Positions 16,692-25,284 of a DNA stretch of 64,000 nucleotides are shown here, piece by piece. A model generated the notes under the pieces. That model was not told where the DNA came from. It did no database searches and saw nothing but the letters and a program-made list of their open reading frames with translations. The stretch's first letter is position 1; every line of letters starts with the position of its first letter. The translations under genes were made by a program, and so were the position numbers. Origin of the DNA: Massilia sp. TS11 (lineage in GTDB: Bacteria > Pseudomonadota > Gammaproteobacteria > Burkholderiales > Burkholderiaceae_D); NCBI RefSeq assembly GCF_022012445.1, contig NZ_JAKLTS010000003.1:186001-250000 (forward strand), in the 5' to 3' direction.

Positions 16692-17105
16692 ATGCACGTT
16701 ACGAATAAGCCGATTCTGCTGGTGGAGGATGATCAGGTCGATGTCATGACCATCCTGCGCGCGCTGAAGGAAATCCATGTCGTGAACCCTGTCGTCAGCA
16801 AGGAGAACGGCGAGGAGGCCCTGCTGCACCTGCGCACGCCCGGCGTGGAGCGGCCTTGCATCATCCTGCTCGACTTGAACATGCCGATCATGAACGGCAT
16901 CGAGTTCCTTCAGGCCGTGAAGGCCGACGAGAATCTGCGCCGCATTCCCGTCGTGGTCCTGACGACCTCCGAAGAGCAGCAGGACAAGGTCCGCAGTTTT
17001 GATCTCGGGGTGGCCGGCTACATGGCCAAGCCGGTGGATTACCACCGCTTCGTCGAGATGATCCGCTCGATCGACATGTACTGGACGATCAGCGAAATGC
17101 CCTGA
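16692..17105 (+). CDS. Rcp1-like single-domain response regulator
   Basis: A 137-residue CheY-like receiver of the Rcp1 type that usually partners phytochrome-like kinases. ILLVEDDQVDVMTILRALK, IILLDLNMPIMNG, VVLTTSEEQQD and GYMAKPVDYHRF give the full active site. It lies 27 bp downstream of the PAS-PAS kinase with a GGAAGGAAG ribosome site, so the two form a likely phosphorelay. There is no output domain; by analogy it could pass phosphate to, or modulate, the next gene product (receiver-PAS-kinase), which starts 3 bp later. Confidence 0.9.
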   Translation: MHVTNKPILLVEDDQVDVMTILRALKEIHVVNPVVSKENGEEALLHLRTPGVERPCIILLDLNMPIMNGIEFLQAVKADENLRRIPVVVLTTSEEQQDKVRSFDLGVAGYMAKPVDYHRFVEMIRSIDMYWTISEMP

Positions 17106-17108
17106 GCC

Positions 17109-18578
17109 ATGGTGCCGATCCGGGTTCTTATCGTCGAAGATGATCTGGTTGACCGCATCGCCTGCCGGCGCGCGTTTGCCGCTGACAGCGCGCGCCAGTT
17201 CGATCTGATCGAGGCCGACAGCGGCCAGCGCGGTCTGGAGCTGTGTCTGGCCCAGGCGCCCGACTGTGTGCTGCTCGACTACCATCTGCCCGATCTGACG
17301 GGCCTGGAATTCCTGGCGCGCCTGGTGGCCCAGACGCCGGCCGGCGAACTGCCGGTGCCGGTGATGATGCTGACCGGCGCCGACAGTGCGGCCGTGGCGG
17401 CCGAGGCCATGCGCAATGGCGCGCGTGACTATCTGGTCAAGGATGTCGACGGCACCTATCTCGACTATCTGCCCGGGGCCATCGAGCGCATGCTGCGCGA
17501 GCAGCGCCTGATGCAGGATAAGCACCAGCTCGAGGCGAAGTTCCGCACTCTGGTCGAGCAGATTCAGGCCATCACTTATATCGCTACCCTGGGCGAGCCG
17601 GCCAGCCTGCAGTACATCAGCCCGCAGATCCGCAGCCTCGGCTATTCGCCCGGCGAATGGCTGGCCCATCCGGATTGGCAGCGCAGCATGATGCACCCGG
17701 ACGACCGTCAGCACGCCTGGCAGGCCATCACGGCCGCGCGCATCGCCGGCACGCCGCTGCGCACCGAATACCGGCTGTTCGCCCGCAGTGGCCAGGCCCT
17801 GTGGTTCCGCGATCAGGCCGAAGTCGTGCTGGACCCGGCCGGCAAGCCGCTGTTCATGCAGGGCCTGCTGGTCGATATCACGGCCTCCAAGCACGCCGAG
17901 CAGGCGCTGCGGTCCTCGCAGGCGGAACTGCGCAAGCTGGCCGCCCACCAGGAGGCCATCAAGGAAGATGAACGCAAGCGCATCGCGCGTGAAATCCACG
18001 ATGAACTCGGAGGCCTGCTGACCGGCATCCGGGCGTATATCTCGGTGGTGCTGCAGCGCGCCGAGCAGGAGGGCAAGACGGCCGATCCGCTGCTCTCCGA
18101 CGCGGCCGGCCTGACCCAGACCGCCATCGAAACGGTGCGCCGCGTGATCTCCGACCTGCGCCCTTCGGTGCTCGACCAGCTTGGCGTCTGGGCTGCGCTC
18201 GAATGGTATGGCGAGCAGATCCGCCAGCGCGCGGGTCTGGACTGCGAATGTGAACTGGAGCCGGAAGTCTCGGCGGTGGAGCTTGACCCGGAGCGCAGCA
18301 CGATGGTGTTCCGCATCGTGCAGGAGGCGCTGACGAATGTGGTCAAGCATGCCAAGGCGACGCGGGTGCGCTGCCGCGCCGCGCTCGAGGGCGCGCAGCT
18401 GCTGCTGACGATCGAGGACAATGGGCGCGGCATCGATACCGAGCGTCTGCTCAACCGCGACTCTTTCGGCATCCTCGGCATGCACGAGCGCACGCGGCGC
18501 TTTAACGGTGAACTGAAAATCATGGGCCGGCCAGGGCAGGGTACCCTGCTGGAACTGCGCCTGCCATTGAAGGGATAG
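17109..18578 (+). CDS. Hybrid receiver-PAS-HisKA_3 histidine kinase
   Basis: A 489-residue soluble protein with an N-terminal receiver (~1-130: VLIVEDDLVDR, CVLLDYHLPDLTG, MMLTGADS, DYLVKDVDG), a PAS_3 domain (~140-265, with MMHPDDR and LLVDITASKHAE) and a HisKA_3 kinase core whose H box is EDERKRIAREIHDELGG, followed by a NarX-type HATPase (EALTNVVKHAKA, DNGRGID, FGILGMHER). This kinase class phosphorylates LuxR/NarL-type regulators, and the next gene encodes one. The N-terminal receiver lets the upstream kinase and Rcp1-like protein feed in. The stop codon shares its last base with an in-frame GTG of the next gene. Confidence 0.9.
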   Translation: MVPIRVLIVEDDLVDRIACRRAFAADSARQFDLIEADSGQRGLELCLAQAPDCVLLDYHLPDLTGLEFLARLVAQTPAGELPVPVMMLTGADSAAVAAEAMRNGARDYLVKDVDGTYLDYLPGAIERMLREQRLMQDKHQLEAKFRTLVEQIQAITYIATLGEPASLQYISPQIRSLGYSPGEWLAHPDWQRSMMHPDDRQHAWQAITAARIAGTPLRTEYRLFARSGQALWFRDQAEVVLDPAGKPLFMQGLLVDITASKHAEQALRSSQAELRKLAAHQEAIKEDERKRIAREIHDELGGLLTGIRAYISVVLQRAEQEGKTADPLLSDAAGLTQTAIETVRRVISDLRPSVLDQLGVWAALEWYGEQIRQRAGLDCECELEPEVSAVELDPERSTMVFRIVQEALTNVVKHAKATRVRCRAALEGAQLLLTIEDNGRGIDTERLLNRDSFGILGMHERTRRFNGELKIMGRPGQGTLLELRLPLKG

Positions 18579-18583
18579 TGGGA

Positions 18584-19222
18584 ATGGGTCAAGCGGGAAT
18601 CAAGGTCTTGCTGGTCGATGATCATGCGATCGCGCGCAATGGCGTGCGGCTGATGCTGGGCACGGCTGGCGATATCACGGTCATGGGCGAGGCCAGCAAT
18701 GCGCAGGAGGCGATGGAGCGCATCGCCGAGCAGGACTTCGACGTGGCCGTGGTGGACATCACCATGCCGGGCAAGAATGGGCTGGACCTGCTGAAGACCC
18801 TGCGCGCCGAACGGCCGCGCATGGCCGTGCTGATCCTGTCGACCTATTCGGAGGAAGTGTATGCGGTGCGCGCGCTCAAGCTGGGCGCGGCCGGTTATCT
18901 GACCAAGGATACGCCGACGGCGACGCTGGTCGAGGCTGTGCGCAAGGCGGCCGCGGGCGGCAAGCACGTGTCGCCGGCGCTGGTGGAAAAACTGGCTACG
19001 CTGATCGGCGGCGGCGGCGCTACCGACCATGAGGCCTTGTCGAACCGGGAATTCGAGGTCTTCAAGCTGATCGCAGCCGGCGAGTCGCTGGTGCGGATCG
19101 GCGAACTGCTGCACCTGAGTCCGAACACGGTGACGACCTACCGCACCCGGATTCTGGACAAGATGGGCATGGGCAGCAATGCCGAATTGACGCGCTACGC
19201 CCTCGAGCACGGCATCATCTGA
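18584..19222 (+). CDS. LuxR/NarL-family response regulator
   Basis: A 212-residue DNA-binding response regulator with receiver motifs VLLVDDHAIARNG, VAVVDITMPGKNGLDLL, LILSTYSEE and GYLTKDTP, and a C-terminal LuxR helix-turn-helix (LSNREFEVFKLIAAGESLVRIGELLHLSPNTVTTYRTRILDKMG). It is the expected target of the HisKA_3 kinase encoded just upstream. ATG 18584 has AAGGGA 8 nt upstream; the GTG at 18578 overlaps the previous stop but has poor spacing. Seven bases after its stop codon lies an 18-bp palindrome (19229-19246) that recurs in front of fnr, a candidate operator for this protein. Confidence 0.92.
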   Translation: MGQAGIKVLLVDDHAIARNGVRLMLGTAGDITVMGEASNAQEAMERIAEQDFDVAVVDITMPGKNGLDLLKTLRAERPRMAVLILSTYSEEVYAVRALKLGAAGYLTKDTPTATLVEAVRKAAAGGKHVSPALVEKLATLIGGGGATDHEALSNREFEVFKLIAAGESLVRIGELLHLSPNTVTTYRTRILDKMGMGSNAELTRYALEHGII

Positions 19223-19228
19223 AGCGCC

Positions 19229-19246
19229 TGTAGGGGAAGCCCTACA
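19229..19246. promoter_or_regulatory. 18-bp palindrome, candidate operator (copy 1)
   Basis: TGTAGGG-GAAG-CCCTACA, perfect 7-bp arms with a 4-bp spacer. An identical 18-mer is at 36118-36135, and similarity continues for about ten more bases (ACAA then TCTGAT). It sits upstream of the small secreted protein gene at 19325. Confidence 0.55.
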
Positions 19247-19324
19247 AAATCTGATGGCCTTGCCCGATTTTAAGGCAGGCTCGGCTCTTGCATACTGGCT
19301 TTATCGTTCCATTAAGGAGGTGAT

Positions 19325-19732
19325 ATGCAAGCCTTTCATCGTCTGGCCGCCGCCATCGCGCTCGCTCTGCCATTGCTGGCCAGTGCGGCCGGGCCGTCCG
19401 TCCAAACCCAGCAGGGCACGGCCTATATCAGCGGTGGTATCGGCGCTGAGGAACAGGCCGCGCTGGCGGCCGTCAAGCAGGACTTCAATCTGCATCTGCT
19501 GTTTGCCACCAAGGGCAGCGGCGAATTCCGCGCTGATGTCGCCCTGGTGATCACTGACGCCAAGGACGCGCCGGTGCTCAAGCTCACGGGCGCCGGCCCG
19601 CGCGTGTTCGTCAAGCTGGCACCGGGCAGCTACAAGGTGCAGGCCACGGCGGTCGGCAAGACGCAGCAGCAAAGCACGGCGATCAAGACCGGTGCGGCGC
19701 GCGAGCTTGTGTTCTACTGGGAAGGCGAGTAA
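19325..19732 (+). CDS. Small secreted protein with a carboxypeptidase-regulatory-like fold
   Basis: A 135-residue protein with a signal peptide (about residues 1-20, cleaved near ASA-AG). The mature part is predicted mostly beta strand, with FRADVALVITDAKDAPVLKLTGAGPRVFVKLAPGSYKVQATAVGKTQQQ, resembling the carboxypeptidase D regulatory (transthyretin-like) fold. Function unknown; it would act in the periplasm or outside. The ribosome site is exceptional: 11 bases (AAGGAGGTGAT, 19314-19324) are complementary to the 16S rRNA tail and abut the start codon. An 18-bp palindrome lies 79 bp upstream. The stop is 3 bp before the alcohol dehydrogenase gene. Confidence 0.65.
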   Translation: MQAFHRLAAAIALALPLLASAAGPSVQTQQGTAYISGGIGAEEQAALAAVKQDFNLHLLFATKGSGEFRADVALVITDAKDAPVLKLTGAGPRVFVKLAPGSYKVQATAVGKTQQQSTAIKTGAARELVFYWEGE

Positions 19733-19735
19733 GCC

Positions 19736-20719
19736 ATGCTGGCGATGCAGCTCGGTGCACCGGGCCAGCCGCTGATGGCGGCCGAACTGCCGATTCCGCA
19801 GCCGGGACCGGGCCAGCTGCTGCTGCGCGTTCTGGCCTGCGGGGTCTGCCGCACCGATCTGCATATCGTCGATGGCGAACTGGCGCCGCACCGCAGCCCG
19901 CTGATTCCGGGTCATGAAATCGTCGGCGAGGTGGTCGCGCTGGGCGCCGGCGTGCAGCGCTTTGCCCTTGGCGCGCGGGTCGGCGTGGCCTGGCTGGGCG
20001 ACAGCTGCGGCCACTGCCCGTTCTGCGCGGCGGCCCAGGAAAACCTGTGCGACGACGCCCGCTTCACCGGCTATGACTGCGACGGCGGCTATGCCGAATA
20101 CACGCTGGCGCGGGCCGATTACTGCTTCGCGCTGCCCGCCGCCTACGACGACGCCCACGCGGCCCCACTGCTGTGTGCGGGCCTGATCGGCTACCGCGCC
20201 TACCGCATGGCGGGGCCGGCTGCGGTGCTTGGCCTGTATGGCTTTGGCGCGGCCGCCCATATCCTGGCGCAGGTGGCCCTGGCCGAGGGGCGCACCGTGT
20301 ATGCGTTCACGCGGCCGGGCGATACCCAGTCGCAGGCCTTCGCGCGCCAGCTCGGCGTGCACTGGGCCGGGCCGAGCGACGCGGCGCCGCCGCAGACGCT
20401 CGATGCGGCCATTCTGTTCGCGCCCGATGGGACGCTGGTGCCGCGCGCACTGGCCCAGGTGCGCAAGGGCGGCAGCGTGATCTGCGCCGGCATCCACATG
20501 AGCGACATTCCAGCCTTTCCCTACCACCTGCTGTGGGGCGAACGGCGCCTGCAGTCAGTGGCCAATCTGACCCGTGCCGATGGCGAGGGCTTCATGCAGG
20601 TTGCGGCCAGCGTGCCCTTGCAGACCCATGTGCGCCCGTATCCGCTGCGCGCGGCCAACCAGGCCCTGGACGACGTGCGCGCCGGGCGCATCGACGGCGC
20701 GGCCGTGCTGATCCCATGA
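19736..20719 (+). CDS. Zinc-dependent alcohol dehydrogenase
   Basis: A 327-residue MDR-superfamily alcohol dehydrogenase. The catalytic zinc ligands are in CGVCRTDLH and GHEIVGEV, the structural zinc cysteines in CGHCPFCAAAQENLC, and a nucleotide-binding region follows (LGLYGFGAAAHILAQVAL; the usual GxGxxG is loosened to GFGAAA). It resembles the AdhA-like class of zinc ADHs, which oxidise or reduce short alcohols/aldehydes with NAD(P). It follows the small secreted protein by 3 bp and overlaps the outer-membrane exporter gene by 4 bp. A zinc ADH is also part of low-oxygen islands in Burkholderia, which fits the setting. Confidence 0.88.
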   Translation: MLAMQLGAPGQPLMAAELPIPQPGPGQLLLRVLACGVCRTDLHIVDGELAPHRSPLIPGHEIVGEVVALGAGVQRFALGARVGVAWLGDSCGHCPFCAAAQENLCDDARFTGYDCDGGYAEYTLARADYCFALPAAYDDAHAAPLLCAGLIGYRAYRMAGPAAVLGLYGFGAAAHILAQVALAEGRTVYAFTRPGDTQSQAFARQLGVHWAGPSDAAPPQTLDAAILFAPDGTLVPRALAQVRKGGSVICAGIHMSDIPAFPYHLLWGERRLQSVANLTRADGEGFMQVAASVPLQTHVRPYPLRAANQALDDVRAGRIDGAAVLIP

Positions 20720-22110
20720 AACGACTGATCCTGCTTCCCCTGGCCGCCTTGAGCGCCTGCGCCTGGCTGCCGCAACCGACGCCGGTCCCGCCGGCCGCCG
20801 TGCAGGCCGTGCCGCCCGCCTGGACGCTGCCGGCCGGCGCCGGCGCCCAGCGCGACCTGGCCGGTTGGTGGGGCGACTTCGGCGATCCGCTGCTGGTCGA
20901 ACTGGTGGAGCGCGCGCAGCGCGCCAACCCGAGTCTGGAAGCGGCCGGGGCCGCGCTGCGGCAGGCGCGCGCGCTGCGCGATGTGGCGGCGGCGGCGCTG
21001 GCGACGACGGTGTCGCTGTCGGCTTCGGCCCAGTCGAGCAAGAACGGCGACGCGGCTGCGGCGCGTACCTACAACGCCACCATCGATGCGGCCTGGGAGC
21101 CGGACTGGTTCGGCACGCGCCGCCTGTCGCTGCAGGCCAGCGAAGGCGAACTCGAGGTCGCCCGCATCACCCTGGCCGATGCCCGCGTGAGCCTGGCGGC
21201 CGAAGTGGCCCAGGCTTACATCACGCTGCGTGCGGGCCAGGAGCGTCTGGCTATCGCGCGCGACAATCTGGCCAGCCAGAGCGAGACTGAACAGATCACG
21301 GCCTGGCGCGCCCAGGCGGGTTTGCTGACTTCGCTCGAAGCCGAGCAGGCGCGTGCCGCGCGCGAACAGGCGGCGGCCCGTCTGCCTGCGCTGGAAACGG
21401 CCGTGGCCCAGGCGCGCCATGCGCTGGCCGTGCTGTGCGGCGAAGCGCCCGGCGCGCTCGACGCGCGTCTGGCCGCGCCGCGCCCGCTGCCCCTGGCCGG
21501 TGCCGATTTCGCCGTCAGCCTGCCGGCCCAGACCCTGGCCCAGCGCGCCGATGTGCGCAGCGCGCAAACCCGGGTCAGCATCGCCGAGGCGCGCTTTCGC
21601 CAGGCCGACGCGGCCCGGCTGCCGTCCCTGAAACTGGAAGGCTCGATCGGCCTGCATGGCCTGGGGATCGGCGGTGTCAGCACGACCTGGCTGACCGCCT
21701 TGCTGGGCTCGATCACCGGGCGCGCCTTCGACGGCGGCGCCGCGCGCGCCCAGATGGCGGCCGAGGCGGGCGCGCTGGCGGTGGCCCAGGCGAATTACCG
21801 CAGCACGATTCTGCAGGCCTTGCTGGAAGTCGAGGACGACCTGCAGAGCCTGGCCGCCGACAAGGCGCGCGCGGCCCGCCTGACGCAGGCGCGCGACGCG
21901 GCCGCCAACGCGGCTTTGCTGGCGCGCCAGCGCTATGCCAGCGGGCTGACCGATTTTCAAACGGTGCTGGAAACCCAGCGCAATCTGTTTTCGACCCAGG
22001 ACGACCTGGCCGCCACCCGGAGCGCCCTCGCGGCCGACCAGGTGCGCCTGTACAAGGCGCTCGGCGGCGGCTGGGAAGCGCCCCCCATCGCAGGCAAGAC
22101 GACACCATGA
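20716..22110 (+). CDS. Outer-membrane efflux lipoprotein (NodT/OprM type)
   Basis: A 464-residue TolC-like channel. It begins MKRLILLPLAALSACAW, a lipoprotein signal with Cys15 as lipid attachment site, then carries two repeated OEP domains with long alanine-rich helices (LVELVERAQRANPSLEAAGAALRQAR; DVRSAQTRVSIAEARFRQADAARLPSL) and the typical RQRYASGLTDFQTVLETQR ending. It would form the outer-membrane duct for the MacA/MacB-like proteins encoded next. The ATG overlaps the ADH stop codon by 4 bp, and its own stop overlaps the next start by 4 bp, showing tight coupling. Confidence 0.92.
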   Translation: MKRLILLPLAALSACAWLPQPTPVPPAAVQAVPPAWTLPAGAGAQRDLAGWWGDFGDPLLVELVERAQRANPSLEAAGAALRQARALRDVAAAALATTVSLSASAQSSKNGDAAAARTYNATIDAAWEPDWFGTRRLSLQASEGELEVARITLADARVSLAAEVAQAYITLRAGQERLAIARDNLASQSETEQITAWRAQAGLLTSLEAEQARAAREQAAARLPALETAVAQARHALAVLCGEAPGALDARLAAPRPLPLAGADFAVSLPAQTLAQRADVRSAQTRVSIAEARFRQADAARLPSLKLEGSIGLHGLGIGGVSTTWLTALLGSITGRAFDGGAARAQMAAEAGALAVAQANYRSTILQALLEVEDDLQSLAADKARAARLTQARDAAANAALLARQRYASGLTDFQTVLETQRNLFSTQDDLAATRSALAADQVRLYKALGGGWEAPPIAGKTTP

Positions 22111-23383
22111 GCACGACACAAGCGGATCCCTTTCTCGACGGCGTGCGCCGTCCCTGGTGGCGCCAGCCCTGGCTGTGGGCCGCGCTGCTGGCCCTGGCCC
22201 TGGCCGGCGCCGGCATCGCCTGGTGGCAGCTGCAGCGGGCCGCGGCCGAGCAGCCGCGCTACCGCACGGTGGCGGCCGAACTGGGCGACGTGGCGCACAC
22301 GGTGACGGCCAATGGCAGCCTGCAGCCGACCCGCTCGGTCAATATCGGCTCGGAGCTGTCGGGCACGGTGACGCGGGTGCTGGTCGATGTCAATGATGTG
22401 GTCAAGCGCGGCCAGGTGCTGGTCGAGCTCGACACGGCCAAGCTCAATGACCAGGTCCAGCGTTCGCGCGCGGCCCTGACGGCGGCCGAGGCGGCTGTCA
22501 CCCAGGCGGTGGCCACGCGCGTCGAGGCCGAGGCCAGCCTGGCCCGCCTGGAAGAGGTGGCCCGCCTGTCGAACGGCAAGGTGCCGTCCAAGGCCGAGCT
22601 CGACACCGGACGCGCGAATGTGGCGCGCGCCAAGGCCAATGAATTGAACGCGCGCGCCGGCGTGAACAGCGCCAAGGCGGCCCTGTCGACCGATCTGACC
22701 AATCTGAGCAAGGCCGCCATCCGCGCGCCGATCGAAGGCGTGATCCTGAGCCGCAATGTCGATCCGGGCAATGCGGTGGCCGCCTCGCTGCAGGCCGTGA
22801 CCCTGTTCACGATTGCCGAGGACCTCAAGCAGCTCAAGCTGCAGGTGAATATCGACGAGGCCGACGTCGGCACCGTCCAGCTCGGTCAGAAGGCGCAGTT
22901 CTCGGTCAGCAGCTATCCGAACCGGCCGTACCCGGCCCGCATCACGCGCGTGGCCTATGGCGCCACCATCACCGACAATGTGGTCACCTATCCGACCCAG
23001 CTCGAAGTCGACAACCGCGACCTCAGCCTGCGCCCCGGCATGACGGCCACGGCCACGATCCGCACGGCCGACCGCCACAATGTGCTGCTGGTGCCGAACA
23101 GCGCGCTGCGCTTCACGCCGGCCGGCACGGCCGCGGCGGCGAGCGCGGGCGGCGGCGGTCTGGTCTCGAGCCTGGTGCCGCGCATGCCGCAGCGCGCGCC
23201 GCGCAAGGCCGGCGCTGCCAATGGGGCCGAGGCGGCCGCGCGCAAGGTCTGGGTCCTGCGCGATGGTAAAGCGGTGGAGGTGGCAATCAGCACCGGCATC
23301 AGCGATGGCCGCATGACCGAAGTGGTGGGCGGCGATCTGAAACCGGGCATGCTGGTCATTACCGAGCAGCGGGCCGCTGCCAA

Positions 23384-23387
<4 letters not shown>
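22107..23387 (+). CDS. MacA-like periplasmic adaptor (HlyD family)
   Basis: A 426-residue membrane-fusion protein. One N-terminal membrane segment (~22-42) is followed by the biotinyl-lipoyl half motifs (VTANGSLQPTRSVNIGSELSGTV ... IRAPIEGVILSRNVDPGNAV), a coiled-coil hairpin rich in alanine (~100-205) and the beta-barrel domain. Between the barrel and the membrane-proximal part there is an unusual glycine/alanine- and basic-rich insertion (about residues 335-385, from TPAGTAAAASAGGGG to NGAEAAARK). It links the ABC transporter in the inner membrane to the outer-membrane channel. Substrate not known. It overlaps both neighbours by 4 bp. Confidence 0.9.
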
Positions 23388-24072
<685 letters not shown>

Positions 24073-24073
<1 letters not shown>

Positions 24074-25278
24074 TGTTCTGGAATACCGTGCTGCTGGCCT
24101 TGCGCTCGATCCGGCGCAATGTGCTGCGTTCCTTCCTCACCATGCTCGGGATCGTGATCGGGGTGGCGGCGGTGATCACCATGGTCACGCTCGGCAATGG
24201 GGCGACCCAGGCCGTGCACGACCAGATTTCCAGCCTGGGCAGCAATCTGCTGATGGTGCGGCCCGGCCAGCGCCAGTTCGGCGGTGGCGGCCCCGGCGCG
24301 CCGGCCTTCAAGGAGGCCGATGTCCAGGCCATCGCGAGCCAGATCGGCGGAGTGCGCAAGGTGGCGCCCGAGGCGCGTGCCGGCATCATCGCCATCGCCA
24401 ATGGGCGCAACTGGAGCACCTCGGCGATCGGCACCACCAATGACTGGTTCGAGGTCGGCAACTGGCGCCTGGCCGCCGGGCGCCTGTTCGAACCGGCCGA
24501 GCAGCGCGCCGGTGCGGCCGTCTGTGTGATCGGCGAGTCGGTGCGGCGCGCCCTGTTCGACGAGCAGATGCCGCTCGGCGAACGCCTGCGCCTGAAGCAG
24601 TTCTCGTGCGAGATCGTCGGCGTCATGGCCGGCAAAGGGCAGGGCGCGATGGGCAATGACCAGGACGATATGGTGGTGCTGCCGCTGTACACGGTGCAGC
24701 GCCGCGTGACGGGCAATCAGCGCGTCGGCACCCTGCTGGTGTCGCAGGCCGATGACGTCGACAGCGAAGCCGTGAAGGCCGCGCTGACCCAGCTGATGCG
24801 CGAGCGGCGCAAGCTGGCCGCCGGCGAAGACGATAATTTCAATGTGCTCGACACGCGCCAGCTGGCCGACACCCTGAGCGGCACCACGCGCGTGATGACC
24901 ATGCTGCTGGGCGCGGTGGCGGCCGTCAGCCTGCTGGTCGGCGGCATCGGCATCATGAATATCATGCTCGTCAGCGTGACCGAGCGCACGCGCGAAATCG
25001 GCCTGCGCCTGGCCATCGGCGCGCTCGAGCGCGATGTGCTGATGCAGTTTCTGATTGAGGCGATGGTGCTGGCGGCCTTCGGTGGCCTGACCGGGGTGGT
25101 GCTGGCCACGCTGGCTTCGAGCCTGCTGGCGGCCGTGATGGGCGTGCCCTATCTGTTCAATCCGGCCATCAATGTGCTGTCCTTCGTGTTCTCGGCCGGG
25201 ATCGGGGTGGTGTTCGGCTATGTGCCGGCACGCCGCGCCGCGCGCCTCGATCCGATCGAGGCGCTGCGGCACGAGTAG
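24073..25278 (+). CDS. MacB-type ABC transporter permease
   Basis: A 401-residue permease with the MacB fold: TM1 at ~15-45 (NVLRSFLTMLGIVIGVAAVITMVTLG), a large periplasmic MacB_PCD domain (~50-270), then a three-helix FtsX-like domain (LGAVAAVSLLVGGIGIMNIMLVSVTERTREIGLRLAIGA, the hallmark motif) and a C-terminal VPARRAARLDPIEALRHE tail. It works as mechanotransmission component of a tripartite exporter, moving antibiotics, peptides, siderophores or other periplasmic substrates outward. It is the last gene of the run starting at 19325. The convergent PHA-synthase-like gene begins its end 6 bp away. Confidence 0.93.
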
Positions 25279-25284
25279 GGCGCC

